DNA of 64,000 bases, taken from the NCBI GenBank assembly GCA_035545855.1, contig DASZXK010000089.1, positions 1 to 64,000 of the forward strand. Reading direction: 5' to 3'. This document shows positions 48,338 through 57,060 of the stretch, piece after piece; the stretch's first letter is position 1; each line of letters opens with the position of its first letter. The DNA comes from DASZVB01 sp035545855. GTDB taxonomy: Bacteria > Myxococcota_A > Polyangia > Polyangiales > Polyangiaceae. The translations under genes and the position numbers were made by a program. The notes under the pieces were generated by a model. The model saw only the letters and a list, made by a program, of their open reading frames with translations. It searched no databases and was not told the origin of the DNA.

Positions 48338-49624
48338 ATGTCACGGCACAAGACGCTCCTCCACGGTCTCTCCGCCGCGCTCCTCGGGGCGCTCGTCTCG
48401 GCGAGCGCGCTCGGCGCCCCGGAGGGGCTCGACGCCCTGAAGGCCCGTGGCAAGGCCGCGGCCGACCCGACGGAAGCGATGGCCGCGGCTCGCGCGCTCC
48501 GCCGCGCCGGGCTCCTGGCGGACGCACTGACGACCCTCCAGAAGGCCCTCGGCAAGGCCCGCGGGGAGGAGACGGTCGCGGCGGTTCGTCTCGAGCTCGC
48601 CCGAACGTACCTCGACCAGCGCCAGCCGAAGCGCGCTCTGAACCAGTGCGATCAGATCCACAAGCTCGCGCCTCGCGACGAGCAGCTCTGCATCGCCGAA
48701 GCCTCGCTCTACCAGCGCCGCGGGAGCATCGCTCTCCCGGCGGCGGAAGCCGTGCTCGCGGCGACCCCCGGCCACTACGACGGGCTCGTCGCGAAGGGCC
48801 GTGCGCTCTCTCAGCTCGGTAAGCCCGAGGAAGCCGAAGCGGCGCTCCGGCAGGCGCTGAAGTCGGACGCGACTCGCACGAGCGCACCGCGCTACCTCGC
48901 GGAGCTTCTGATCGCGCAGGGCAAGTCGAAGGACGCGACCGCGCTCCTCACGGACGCGAGGCGCGTCGATGGCGACGACCCGGACGTCCTCGTGCTCTAC
49001 GGCGAGGTCCTTCCCCCCGGCGCCGAGTCGAAGGGGGCGCTCGAGCATGCGCTCTCCGTGCGGCCGTCGGATGCCCGCGCCAAGGCCCGTCTCGGCCAGG
49101 TGCTGCTCGCGCTCGGAGAGCCGGATCGCGCGGAGAAGCTCCTCGACGACGCCGTCGCCGCCGAGCCCCGGCAGGCGGAATGGTTCGCAGCGCTCGGGGA
49201 GGTGGAAATCGCGCGGAAACAGCCCGATCTCGCGCTCCGTGCGGCGCGCTCCGCGCTCGCCATCGTCGGAAACCTCGGGCCCGCGAAGCTCGCCGAGGCG
49301 AAGGCGCTCGCCATGAAGGGCGACATCGATCTCGCCATCGAATCCTTCGAGGCAGCCTACGGGTTCTCGCGCGTCGACCCGAGCGCGCCGATCGCGGCGT
49401 CGCGGGCATGCCTCGAGGGCGGTCGGCTCACGACGGCGAAGGCGTTCGCCGACCGCGCGACGGAGGACTTCCCGAAGTCCGCCGCCGCGTGGGAGATCCT
49501 CGGGGACGTCCACGTCGCGCTGAAGGAGCCCGCGGAGGCGAAGAAGGCCTACCAGGCCGCGCTCGCCGGCGAGGGCCCCGTCGACAAGGACGCGGTCCGG
49601 CGGAAGCTCGGCGCGCTCAAGTGA
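48338..49624 (+). CDS. Exported TPR-repeat protein
   Basis: A 428-residue protein with a signal peptide (about 1-27, LVSASALGA) and about ten tetratricopeptide repeats (for example LVLYGEVLPPGAESKGALEH and GDVHVALKEPAEAKKAYQAA). These make an alpha-solenoid for protein binding in the periplasm. No catalytic motif. Its stop overlaps the GTG of the acyltransferase, so the two are translationally coupled; it could organise envelope lipid machinery, an inference. Confidence 0.85.
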   Translation: MSRHKTLLHGLSAALLGALVSASALGAPEGLDALKARGKAAADPTEAMAAARALRRAGLLADALTTLQKALGKARGEETVAAVRLELARTYLDQRQPKRALNQCDQIHKLAPRDEQLCIAEASLYQRRGSIALPAAEAVLAATPGHYDGLVAKGRALSQLGKPEEAEAALRQALKSDATRTSAPRYLAELLIAQGKSKDATALLTDARRVDGDDPDVLVLYGEVLPPGAESKGALEHALSVRPSDARAKARLGQVLLALGEPDRAEKLLDDAVAAEPRQAEWFAALGEVEIARKQPDLALRAARSALAIVGNLGPAKLAEAKALAMKGDIDLAIESFEAAYGFSRVDPSAPIAASRACLEGGRLTTAKAFADRATEDFPKSAAAWEILGDVHVALKEPAEAKKAYQAALAGEGPVDKDAVRRKLGALK

Positions 49625-50475
49625 ACGTCCGCGGGGAGACCTGGCGAAGGGCCGCGTACGCGGGCGTCCGGTTCGGCCCTCGGCGGTTCGTGGAGTACAG
49701 CCCGGCGGCCTTCGGCGTCGCGTGGGCGCTCGCGCTCCCGGAGCTCCGCGCGCGGGTGCGCGAGAACCTCAGACGATTCCACGGCCGAAGACCGTTCCTC
49801 GCCGAGGAAGCCGACGTCTTCCGGACGTTCGTCGCGTACGCGCACTGCTTCACGGAGTCGCTCGGCGGGGAGCGGCCCGAGGCGGCTTCCGCCGTCCCGG
49901 TCGTGGACGGCCGCGAGCACCTGGACCACGCCATCCGCGCCGGCAAGGGGGTCGTCCTCGTCACGGCGCACACGGGCGCGTGGGACGTCGCGGCGCGCTT
50001 CCTGTCTCGCGACTACTCCGCCGACGTCCTCGTCGTCATGGCGGCCGAGGACGACGCCGGGGCGCGGGCCGTCTCGGACGGCGTTCGCGTCCGGAGCGGA
50101 ATCCGGGTCGCGCACGTCGGACGGACGGCGTTCGACGCCCTCCCGCTGCTCGGCCACCTGCGGCGAGGGGGGGTGGTGGCCGTGCAGCTCGACCGGGCCC
50201 ACCCTGAATCCGCGGTCGAGGCCGAGCTCTGCGGGGGCCCTTTCCTGGTTCCGAGGGGTCCGTTCCACCTCGCCATGCTGGGCGGCGCCCCGATCGTTCC
50301 CGTGTTCACCCGCCGGCTCGGGTATTTCCGCTACCAGGTCACTGTACGTCCCGAAATACGGGTTCCGCGGAATGGTGGCCCGGAGGGCGTGGTTTCAGCC
50401 GCTCGAACGGCCACCCGCGAGCTGGAAGAGTTCGTGCGCCGGGATCCTACTCAGTGGTTTCATTTTTCCGGCTAG
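49621..50475 (+). CDS. LpxL/HtrB-like lysophospholipid acyltransferase
   Basis: A 284-residue acyltransferase of the lipid A / phosphatidylinositol-mannoside type (LpxL, PatA). The catalytic H-x4-D is in VTAHTGAWDVAARF; other family segments are FRTFVAYAHCFTES, GGVVAVQLDRAHP and GAPIVPVFTRRLGYFRY. It would acylate a lipid A precursor or similar glycolipid at the inner membrane. GTG start overlapping the TPR stop. A DUF72 gene follows 46 bases later. Confidence 0.85.
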   Translation: MNVRGETWRRAAYAGVRFGPRRFVEYSPAAFGVAWALALPELRARVRENLRRFHGRRPFLAEEADVFRTFVAYAHCFTESLGGERPEAASAVPVVDGREHLDHAIRAGKGVVLVTAHTGAWDVAARFLSRDYSADVLVVMAAEDDAGARAVSDGVRVRSGIRVAHVGRTAFDALPLLGHLRRGGVVAVQLDRAHPESAVEAELCGGPFLVPRGPFHLAMLGGAPIVPVFTRRLGYFRYQVTVRPEIRVPRNGGPEGVVSAARTATRELEEFVRRDPTQWFHFSG

Positions 50476-50521
50476 AGCGCTATGCGGGCGGCGTCCGTCG
50501 CGCGGCGATTCGCCGCTGACC

Positions 50522-51262
50522 ATGAGCTACTCGAAAGACTCTCCTCGCGTCCACGTGGGCCGGGCCTCCCTCGAGGGGAACATCGAGCGCTACGCGCGCT
50601 CGTTCAATCTCCTCGAGGTCTCCGGCGAGCAAGGACGGCATCCGCGGCGTCCCGGTCTCCTCGCGTGGAAGCGCGCGGTGCCGGAGGACTTCGTGTTCTC
50701 CGTCGTGGTGCCGCCCTCCGTCGCGGAGCTGCCGTCCGGGGGTGCGGAAGCCCAGCTCGCCCATGCAGCGTCCGTCGCCGAGTCGCTCGGAGCAGCGTGG
50801 TGGGTTCTGAGGACGCCGCCTGTCGTCACTCCGAGCGCGCGTTCGCTCCGGGCTCTCCAGGCGCTCGGGGCGCGGCTCTCCGAGGGCGGCCGGCGGATCG
50901 CGTGGGAGCCCCGCGGTGTCTGGAGCGACGAGACGGCGATCGCCCGCGCGAGCGAGCTCGGCTTCGCGCTCGTCCGGGATCTCGGCCGCGAGGATCGGCT
51001 GGACGACGGCCCGGTCGTCTACACGCGGCTCCGCGCGCTCGGCGCGGGCGCTCGCGTCGGCGCCGCCGCCGCGGAGCGCGTCGCGGAGCGTCTCGAGGGC
51101 GTCCGGGAAGCGTACGTCGTCGTCGAGGGCGCCGGTGCCGGCCGCGTCCGGCAGGTTCTCCGCGACATGCTCGCGGCGCCGCCCGACGACGATTTCTCCG
51201 ACGACGACGAGGACGACGTCGACTCGGAGGACGAACCCGCCTTCACGACGGAGGACGAGTAG
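50522..51262 (+). CDS. DUF72 (YecE-like) TIM-barrel protein
   Basis: A 246-residue protein resembling DUF72: VGRASLEGNIERYARSFNLLEV-type start, then KRAVPEDFVFSVVVPP, RIAWEPRGVW and a polar C-terminus. The acidic tail (DDDEDDVDSEDE) is unusual. The function of DUF72 proteins is not settled. It contains conserved aromatic residues of the barrel but a shorter C-terminal half than classical YecE. Its TAG stop overlaps the GTG of the following gene by one base, so co-expression is likely. Confidence 0.78.
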   Translation: MSYSKDSPRVHVGRASLEGNIERYARSFNLLEVSGEQGRHPRRPGLLAWKRAVPEDFVFSVVVPPSVAELPSGGAEAQLAHAASVAESLGAAWWVLRTPPVVTPSARSLRALQALGARLSEGGRRIAWEPRGVWSDETAIARASELGFALVRDLGREDRLDDGPVVYTRLRALGAGARVGAAAAERVAERLEGVREAYVVVEGAGAGRVRQVLRDMLAAPPDDDFSDDDEDDVDSEDEPAFTTEDE

Positions 51263-52230
51263 TGGTCGCGAGGAGTCAGTCCGTCGCCGACGATCCGATC
51301 GCCGCCGAGGCCGCCGAGGACGTGCTGCTCTCCGGCGGCTCGGCGCTCGGCGCCGTGGCCGCGGGGTTCCTCGCGGCAGCCGGCGCTCACTCGGGCGTCT
51401 TCCTGTCGCCCGTGACGCTCCTCGCCGCGGGCGGGGGGATCGGCGCGCGTGCCTTCGACGGGCGATGCCGCCAGCCCGGGCTCGGGACGAAGCGCCCCCG
51501 CGGGTTCAAGGAAGGAGACGCCATCCCGGACGCCGCTCTGGTGGCCGTCCCGGCGGCGCTCACGGCCGTCATGGTGGCGCTCGCCTACGACGAGCAGGCG
51601 AAGCCGAGCCGCCTCGTACGCTCCGCCATCAGACGCGCGCGGGACTCGGGGGCGGAGGGCCGGGCGGAGCTCATGGAACGGGTGCGGGCCGTCGGCGCAG
51701 GCGCGATCACCGAATCCACGTTCGTCCGCGCGTTGCTCCACGCGGCGTCGGAGAGCGCCGGCGGCGTCCTCACGAGCACGGACCTCCGCTCCATCGCCGA
51801 CGTGGACGTCGCGGCGACCACGATCGCCACCGACGCGGGCCGCTTCGTCATCGCTCCCTGGGCGATGGAGACGGAGGGTGGGGGCGTCTCCGAGGCGCTC
51901 GGCATCGGTCAGTCGGTCTGCGCCGTCGACGTTCGCGGACTCGTCGCCGCGCTCGCCTATCGTCGGGTGCTCGGCGGCGTGCCCGTCGATGCGCTGGAGG
52001 TCGAGGCCCCGCCGGTCGCGGTTCCCGTGCTTCGCGGGGTCTCCCGCGTCGCGCCAGGCAAGCCGCTGTTTTCCCCTGCGCCCATCGCCATTCGCGTGGA
52101 CGACGCCGGGCTCCCGCTCGAGGTCCTCGCGGCGTCCTCGGCGCCATCGCCCACGCCGGCCGCGCTCGCGCAGGCGAAGCTCCGGATCACCTGGGACGCC
52201 GAGCGGCGACGCGCCGAAGTCCCCCGCTGA
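51262..52230 (+). CDS. Gamma-glutamyltransferase-like (Ntn-hydrolase related) protein
   Basis: A 322-residue protein that resembles the large-subunit half and processing region of gamma-glutamyltransferases: DDPIAAEAAEDVLLSGGSAL (compare the GGT HPLAxxAGxxVLxxGGNAxDA), GGGIGARAFDGRC, AVPAALTAVMVAL and GGVLTSTDLRSI. The site where GGT has its catalytic Thr (TTHxxxxD) reads ATTIATDAG, so the nucleophile is uncertain and the protein is shorter than GGT (about 530-580). It may be a non-catalytic relative. No signal peptide. Follows the DUF72 gene. Confidence 0.55.
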   Translation: MVARSQSVADDPIAAEAAEDVLLSGGSALGAVAAGFLAAAGAHSGVFLSPVTLLAAGGGIGARAFDGRCRQPGLGTKRPRGFKEGDAIPDAALVAVPAALTAVMVALAYDEQAKPSRLVRSAIRRARDSGAEGRAELMERVRAVGAGAITESTFVRALLHAASESAGGVLTSTDLRSIADVDVAATTIATDAGRFVIAPWAMETEGGGVSEALGIGQSVCAVDVRGLVAALAYRRVLGGVPVDALEVEAPPVAVPVLRGVSRVAPGKPLFSPAPIAIRVDDAGLPLEVLAASSAPSPTPAALAQAKLRITWDAERRRAEVPR

Positions 52231-52243
52231 GACCAAACGCGAG

Positions 52244-52280
52244 CGGCTCGGGGCCCCGGGCTTTCCGGGACGCCGAGCCG
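52244..52280. terminator. Strong two-part hairpin between convergent genes
   Basis: CGGCTCGG (52244-52251) pairs with CCGAGCCG (52273-52280), and inside it CCCGG (52255-52259) pairs with CCGGG (52265-52269) around the loop GCTTT. It lies between the GGT-like gene (plus) and rpmB (minus), consistent with a shared transcription end. No T tract. Confidence 0.45.
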
Positions 52281-52306
52281 ACGTCGGTCGAGAGCCGAAG
52301 CTCCCC

Positions 52307-52534
52307 TCAGGCGATGTTCTTGCCGTGCTTCTTCGCGTACGCGAGAAGACCGATCTTCGTGATGCTGCGAAGGTCGCCCGTCGTGACGTTCAGCGTGACG
52401 TAGCGCCCGAGCTCCGGAACCCAGAGGCGGCGCTTCTGGATGTTCACGTGCTGAAAGCGGTGAGTCTTGATGTTCGAGTGCGAGACGTTGCGGGCGTGGA
52501 GCTTCCGCTGTCCGGTGATTTCGCTTCTGGCCAT
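52307..52534 (-). CDS. rpmB: 50S ribosomal protein L28
   Basis: A 75-residue ribosomal protein: MARSEITGQRKLHARNVSHS, KTHRFQHVNIQKRRLWVP and VTLNVTTGDLRSITKIGLL match the L28 family. It lacks the zinc-binding CxxC pairs seen in some L28 forms (the usual first Cys near residue 5 is absent), so it is of the zinc-independent (C-minus) type. Monocistronic, facing the GGT-like gene. Confidence 0.97.
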   Translation of the reverse strand: MARSEITGQRKLHARNVSHSNIKTHRFQHVNIQKRRLWVPELGRYVTLNVTTGDLRSITKIGLLAYAKKHGKNIA

Positions 52535-52571
52535 GACGGGGCGTGGACCCTAGCGGAGGACCCGGGGCTCT

Positions 52572-53525
52572 TCAAGCCGGACTCTTCGGCGGAACACTCT
52601 TCCCGGCAGATTCCTCTCTCGCCCGCGCCTTGGCGGCGCGTCGGGCGTCCGCCCCGAAGAGCGCGGACAGGCCGTGATAGGCGCCGACGGCGAGGACGGT
52701 CGCCACCCCGAGGGTCCCGAGCGCGCCGGCCACCTGCGCCAGAAGGCCGTGAGTGAAGGCCACCGACCCGTGGGCGTGGTGGTGAGCCCGATCCAGCGCC
52801 GCGAGCGCGATGTCGGCGGGCAGGACGAGCAGGACGAGACAGGCCCAGACCGAGCCGCCGGCCGTCGTGTCTTCCCCCATGAACCCGAAGAGCCCGGAGA
52901 GCACGGCGGCGACGTCGAGCAGGGCCCCGCCCCGCGTCAGGAACGGGGTGGAGCCGTCCACCACGAGCCCGACCTGCTCGACCAGGAACGGCACCGCGAG
53001 CAGGACGGCGAGCGCGAGGATCCCGCGCGCGCGCCGGTAGGCCCGGTACTGCGCCCGGAAGAGCAGCGCGCCCGGCAGGAGGCCGAGAGCGAGGGCCCGG
53101 GGAAGCGCCTGGCTGCCCGCCGCAGAATCCGCGAGCGCCCCCGCAGGCCCGACGCCGAGCATCCCGAGGACCAGGAGCGCCGCGCCGAGCACCGAAGCTG
53201 CAACCGCTCGCGCGGTGTAGCGGAGCGGGAGGGCCGCCAGCGCGACGGTCGACAGGCACGCCGCGGCCGAGACCGCGCCGACCTGGCTACCGAACAGCGG
53301 GACCCGGGCGTGCGCGGCACCCGCGACCAGCCCGAAGGCGGCACCGGTACCGAGGAGAGCGAGACGGCCCCGTCTGGCGCCCGGATGCCTGGGCGCCACG
53401 TCCTCGCGAAGGGCCTCCGACGCGAGGACGAGCCGAGGTGGCGGGCGCTCGGGCTCGCTCGATTCGGGTGGGCTGCTCGCGACGCTGCTTCGAGCCATCG
53501 CCATTGAGTTACGGACGGAAGTCAT
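52572..53525 (-). CDS. Unknown polytopic membrane protein
   Basis: A 317-residue integral membrane protein with a polar N-terminus of about 55 residues and about seven to eight hydrophobic helices (for example AVAASVLGAALLVLGMLGVG, GILALAVLLAVPFLVEQVGL, AGALGTLGVATVLAVGAYHG). A His-rich loop (DRAHHHAHGS) lies before the last helices and could bind metal. Family not recognised. The ATG at 53525 overlaps the stop of the N-formylglutamate amidohydrolase gene by 4 bases. Confidence 0.7.
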   Translation of the reverse strand: MTSVRNSMAMARSSVASSPPESSEPERPPPRLVLASEALREDVAPRHPGARRGRLALLGTGAAFGLVAGAAHARVPLFGSQVGAVSAAACLSTVALAALPLRYTARAVAASVLGAALLVLGMLGVGPAGALADSAAGSQALPRALALGLLPGALLFRAQYRAYRRARGILALAVLLAVPFLVEQVGLVVDGSTPFLTRGGALLDVAAVLSGLFGFMGEDTTAGGSVWACLVLLVLPADIALAALDRAHHHAHGSVAFTHGLLAQVAGALGTLGVATVLAVGAYHGLSALFGADARRAAKARAREESAGKSVPPKSPA

Positions 53526-54337
53526 CCTAGCCGAAGGGCGCCGAGGCGCGCCACCAGGGCATCGCAAAAGCTTTTCATCCGGCTGAAACCATTGTCTTTT
53601 TTGGTGAGCGTGCGCTCGTCCATGTACAGCCTTCGGGACAGCTCCACTTGAATCGCGTGGTAGCCGGCGTCGGGGCGCCCGTAGTGCGCCGTCGAGTAGC
53701 CGCCCCGGTACGGGTCGTCGTGAGCGACGCGGAGCCCGCTCTCTCGCGCGAGGACGTCGGGGGTGTCTATGACCACGCTCGCTGCGGAGGTCCGGCCGCG
53801 ACTGCCGGGCACGACGTCGGCGCGCTCGCGCCCCGCGTCCACGTGCCCGATGCGACCGAGGCTCGGCATCGAGTGCGCGCAGAGGATCACCGCGAACCCG
53901 AACATTTCTCGCTTTCGCTGGAGGAGACCGGCGAGCGTCCGATGATACGGGCGATAGACGAGTTCGAGGCGCCGCTCGAGCTCGTGCCTCGGAAGCGGGC
54001 CCGTGAGCGAAGGTTGACTCTCCGTCGTGGAGCGCCAGACGAGCCCGTGCGGCGCCGAGCGGGCGGTGCCCCCCTCGACGGCGAGTCCGTCCACGTCGGC
54101 CTCCGCCCGGTTCAGGTCGCACACGTAGCGGCTCGCGTGAGCGACGAGGAGCGTCGCGCCGAGGGCGGGCGCGTTCGCGTAGAGCTCGTCCACGTAGAGA
54201 TCGGCGTCGAGCCCGATGGAGCGCGCGGGAGCCGCGAGCGTCGCGAGGGACTCGGGATCCACGAGGACGCCCGCGTGGGGAACCTCCACGACCAGGGGGG
54301 TCTCCGTCGCGGTGGGCTCGTGGACCGAGAATGGCAC
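53522..54337 (-). CDS. N-formylglutamate amidohydrolase family protein
   Basis: A 271-residue enzyme of the FGase (PF05013) family. Conserved parts include VEVPHAGVLVDPE, LDADLYVDELYA, DLNRAEADVDG, YHRTLAGLL, CAHSMPS and a YHAIQVELSRRLYMDE near the C-terminus, all family hallmarks with metal-binding His, Asp and Glu. Members hydrolyse N-formylglutamate (histidine degradation) or related amides. No histidine-degradation genes lie nearby, so the exact substrate is open. Its stop overlaps the membrane protein start. Confidence 0.9.
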   Translation of the reverse strand: MPFSVHEPTATETPLVVEVPHAGVLVDPESLATLAAPARSIGLDADLYVDELYANAPALGATLLVAHASRYVCDLNRAEADVDGLAVEGGTARSAPHGLVWRSTTESQPSLTGPLPRHELERRLELVYRPYHRTLAGLLQRKREMFGFAVILCAHSMPSLGRIGHVDAGRERADVVPGSRGRTSAASVVIDTPDVLARESGLRVAHDDPYRGGYSTAHYGRPDAGYHAIQVELSRRLYMDERTLTKKDNGFSRMKSFCDALVARLGALRLG

Positions 54338-54410
54338 TTCGCGTTAACTAGCCCCACGGGGCCGGAGGGCGCAACTCGCGATTCCGCCCTCGGAACGGCG
54401 TGGGGGCGAT

Positions 54411-55319
54411 TCAGGCGCGGGCGCGCGGGTGGGACTTGCGGTACGTCCGGCTCACGTGGCCCTCGGTCACGTGAGTGTAGATCTCCGTCGTCGCGACGTC
54501 GGCGTGTCCGAGCATCGCCTGCACGCTCCGGAGATCGGCGCCGTGAGCGAGGAGGTGCGTGGCGAAGGAATGCCGGAGCCGGTGCGGGTGCATCGCCCCG
54601 GCGACTCCGACCGCGAGCGCGTAGCGCCGGACGATCTTCCAGAATGCCTGGCGCGTGAGCGGCTTGCCCCGCGGGGTGGGGAAGAGGAGCGGGCTCCGGT
54701 CGGCCACGGCCTGCTTCTTCGGGTTCGCAGCGAGCGCTTCGCGGTATTCCTCCAGGTGTCGGAGCGCGACCGCGCCCAGCGGGACGAGCCGGCGCTTCTC
54801 GCCCTTGCCGAAGGCCGATACGACCCCGCGCCGGCGATCCACGTCGCCCACCCGGAGCGAGACGAGCTCGGTGACGCGCAGGCCCGCGGCGTACGCGAGG
54901 CTCAGCATGGCGCGATCTCTGAGCCCGCGAAGCGTCGTGACGTCGGGGGCGCGGAGGAGCCGGAGCACGTCGTCCTCCGTCAGGGTCCGGGGGAGCCGCC
55001 GCCCGAGGCGGGGCCGCGCCGCGAGCGCCGTCGGGTCGCTCTTCAGCTCGCCCTCGCGCACGAGGAAGCGGAAACAACCCCGGAGCGCGGACAGGTGACG
55101 AGCCGTCGACCGCGCCCCGAGGCCGCCGTTCGCGAGCTCGCCGAGGTACGCGCTCACGACGCCGAGGTCGACGTCTGCCGCCGTTCGGACGCCGCGCTCG
55201 GCGGCGAATGTCGCGAACCGGACGAGGTCGGTCCCGTACGCCGAAAGCGTGTTTTCCCGGAGCCCGCGCTCGACTCGCAGGTGCGACAGGTAGGCGTCGA
55301 TGGCCGCCTCGAGGTGCAC
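54411..55319 (-). CDS. xerD: Tyrosine recombinase XerD
   Basis: A 302-residue site-specific recombinase for chromosome-dimer resolution. The N-terminal SAM-like core domain spans about 1-90 and the catalytic domain follows. The catalytic set is visible: Arg in YAAGLRVTEL, Lys in FGKGEKRRLVP, HPHRLRHSFATHLL (His and Arg), LGHAD (His) and the nucleophile Tyr in TEIYTHV. Length and form match XerD. It begins 9 bases after trpD and is not flanked by attachment sites or cargo, so it is a housekeeping recombinase. Confidence 0.93.
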   Translation of the reverse strand: MHLEAAIDAYLSHLRVERGLRENTLSAYGTDLVRFATFAAERGVRTAADVDLGVVSAYLGELANGGLGARSTARHLSALRGCFRFLVREGELKSDPTALAARPRLGRRLPRTLTEDDVLRLLRAPDVTTLRGLRDRAMLSLAYAAGLRVTELVSLRVGDVDRRRGVVSAFGKGEKRRLVPLGAVALRHLEEYREALAANPKKQAVADRSPLLFPTPRGKPLTRQAFWKIVRRYALAVGVAGAMHPHRLRHSFATHLLAHGADLRSVQAMLGHADVATTEIYTHVTEGHVSRTYRKSHPRARA

Positions 55320-55328
55320 CCCCCGAGT

Positions 55329-56387
55329 CTAGCGGGCGGCGCCGGCCGCGGCCTTCTTCTTGGCCTGGGAGGCCTCCCGGAACCGCTCCAGCGTCCGCCG
55401 CGCGGCACCCGACGAGATCGCCGCCCGGACTCGCTCGGTCGCGGCCTTCGGAGGAACGTCTTCCGCGATCGCCACGGCGGCGGCGGCGTTCAGGAGGAAG
55501 GCGTTCACCGACGGGTGGGCCTCGCCGCCGAGCACCCGCTCGAGGACCGCGGCGTTCTCGGCGGGATCCCCGCCGCGGATCGCGTCGAGCGGGATGGCCT
55601 CCAGCCCGAAATCCGCCGGCGTCATCGTCGTCTCCTTCACCTCGCCGGAGGAGACGATCGCGACGCGGGTCGGTCCCGCCGGGTTCATCTCGTCGAGGCC
55701 GTTGTCGCCCCGGACGACCCACGCGCGTTCCGTGCCGAGCGCCGCGAGCGTCTTCGCGAGGATCGGGCGGAGCGTTTCGTCGGGCGCGCCGACGAGCTGG
55801 AACTTCGCGCCCGCGGGGTTCGCGAGGGGGCCGAGGAGGTTGAAGATCGTGCGAACACCGAGCTCCTTCCTGGCGACGCCCGCATGTCGCATCGCCGGAT
55901 GGTGCACGGGGGCGAGGAGGAACGCGATGCCGACCTCTCGGAGGAGCTCCGCGGAGAGCGGCGCCGGCAGGTCGATCGCGACGCCGAGGGCCTCGAGCAC
56001 GTCGGCGCTGCCGGACTTGCTGGAAGCGGCCCGATTGCCGTGCTTCGCGACGGGGATGCCGAGCGAAGCGACGAGGATCGCCGCGCCCGTCGAGATGTTC
56101 AGCGTGCCGAGGCCATCTCCGCCGGTGCCGCACGTGTCCACGACGCGCGGCAGGCCGTGCTCGACCGGGACCATCGCGGCTCGAAGCGCCGCGGCGCCGG
56201 CCGCGACCGTTTCGGCCGTCTCCCCGAGGAACCGGAGAGCCGTCAGGAAGCCGGCGATCTGCACGGGGGTCCACTCGCCGGCGAGGATCGCGTCGAAGAC
56301 ACGCCGCACGGTGGCGGGCGACGCGGCGCGCCCGGCGAGGAGCTCCGCAAAGACGTCGGGGAACTTCGGGCTCGGGGAGGGGGTCAT
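55329..56387 (-). CDS. trpD: Anthranilate phosphoribosyltransferase
   Basis: A 352-residue enzyme of tryptophan biosynthesis joining anthranilate to PRPP. The PRPP-binding motif is VVDTCGTGGDG, followed by NISTGAAIL, KHGNRAASSKSGSADVLEALG, and the acidic motif and Arg-rich loop VRTIFNLLGPLANP. The C-terminus has an extra Ala/Lys tail. ATG 56387 overlaps the trpG stop by 4 bases. trpE, trpC, trpF and trpAB are not in this window. Confidence 0.96.
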   Translation of the reverse strand: MTPSPSPKFPDVFAELLAGRAASPATVRRVFDAILAGEWTPVQIAGFLTALRFLGETAETVAAGAAALRAAMVPVEHGLPRVVDTCGTGGDGLGTLNISTGAAILVASLGIPVAKHGNRAASSKSGSADVLEALGVAIDLPAPLSAELLREVGIAFLLAPVHHPAMRHAGVARKELGVRTIFNLLGPLANPAGAKFQLVGAPDETLRPILAKTLAALGTERAWVVRGDNGLDEMNPAGPTRVAIVSSGEVKETTMTPADFGLEAIPLDAIRGGDPAENAAVLERVLGGEAHPSVNAFLLNAAAAVAIAEDVPPKAATERVRAAISSGAARRTLERFREASQAKKKAAAGAAR

Positions 56388-56962
56388 AGGGTGGACAGCC
56401 AATTCTCCAGGAGGGCGTGGCCTTGCTCGCTCAGGATGGATTCCGGGTGAAACTGGATCCCCTCGATCGGAAGCTCGGCGTGGCGGATCCCCATGATCTC
56501 TCCGTCCTCGGAGACGGCCGTGCGGACCAGCTCCGCCGGCAGGCTCCCGGGGTCGAGGGCGAGCGAATGGTACCTCCCGCAGACCAGCGGTGACGAGAGG
56601 CCCGCGAAGACGCCTCGCCCGTCGTGCGAGACCGGCGACGCCCGGCCGTGCACGGGGTGCGCGGCACGGCGGACGTCCGCGCCGAAATGAAGCCCGATCG
56701 CCTGGTGCCCGAGGCAGACGCCGAGGAGCGGCACGCGTCCGCCGGCGTCCCGGATCACGTCCAGGGTCACGCCCGCGTCCTCGGGCGTCCCCGGGCCCGG
56801 CGATATCACGACGCCTCGCGGCATCGACCGGAGGACCTCTTCGGCCGTCGTCTCGTCGTTTCGCCGGACGTCGCAGCTCGCTCCGAGCTCTTCGAGGTAC
56901 TGGACGAGGTTCCACGTGAACGAGTCGTAGTTGTCGACCACGACGACCTTCGTCCGCGCCAT
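56384..56962 (-). CDS. trpG: Anthranilate synthase glutamine amidotransferase component
   Basis: A 192-residue class I glutamine amidotransferase. It begins VVVDNYDSFTWNLVQYLEE; the nucleophile Cys is in GVCLGHQAIG and the His-Glu pair in IQFHPESIL. TrpG-type enzymes feed ammonia to anthranilate (or PABA) synthase; coupling to trpD favours the tryptophan role, though it could serve both. ATG 56962 (MARTKVVVVDN) is chosen over a longer in-frame TTG reading to 57004. Confidence 0.93.
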   Translation of the reverse strand: MARTKVVVVDNYDSFTWNLVQYLEELGASCDVRRNDETTAEEVLRSMPRGVVISPGPGTPEDAGVTLDVIRDAGGRVPLLGVCLGHQAIGLHFGADVRRAAHPVHGRASPVSHDGRGVFAGLSSPLVCGRYHSLALDPGSLPAELVRTAVSEDGEIMGIRHAELPIEGIQFHPESILSEQGHALLENWLSTL

Positions 56963-57060
56963 GTGGGGGAAGCGACGTTTCCACGCTCCCGACCCCGGCG
57001 TCAACGCGTGCGGACTCAGAGAACTTCCAACGCCGCTCGGCCCCTCGGTACGCTTTCGAC

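Noticed and set aside
53522..54337. Histidine-degradation (hut) cluster suggested by the formylglutamate amidohydrolase
   Set aside because: No hutH, hutU, hutI or hutF-like gene is adjacent.
54411..55319. The tyrosine recombinase as sign of a mobile island
   Set aside because: Sequence and length fit housekeeping XerD, it is co-transcribed with trpD, and no attachment repeats or cargo genes flank it.
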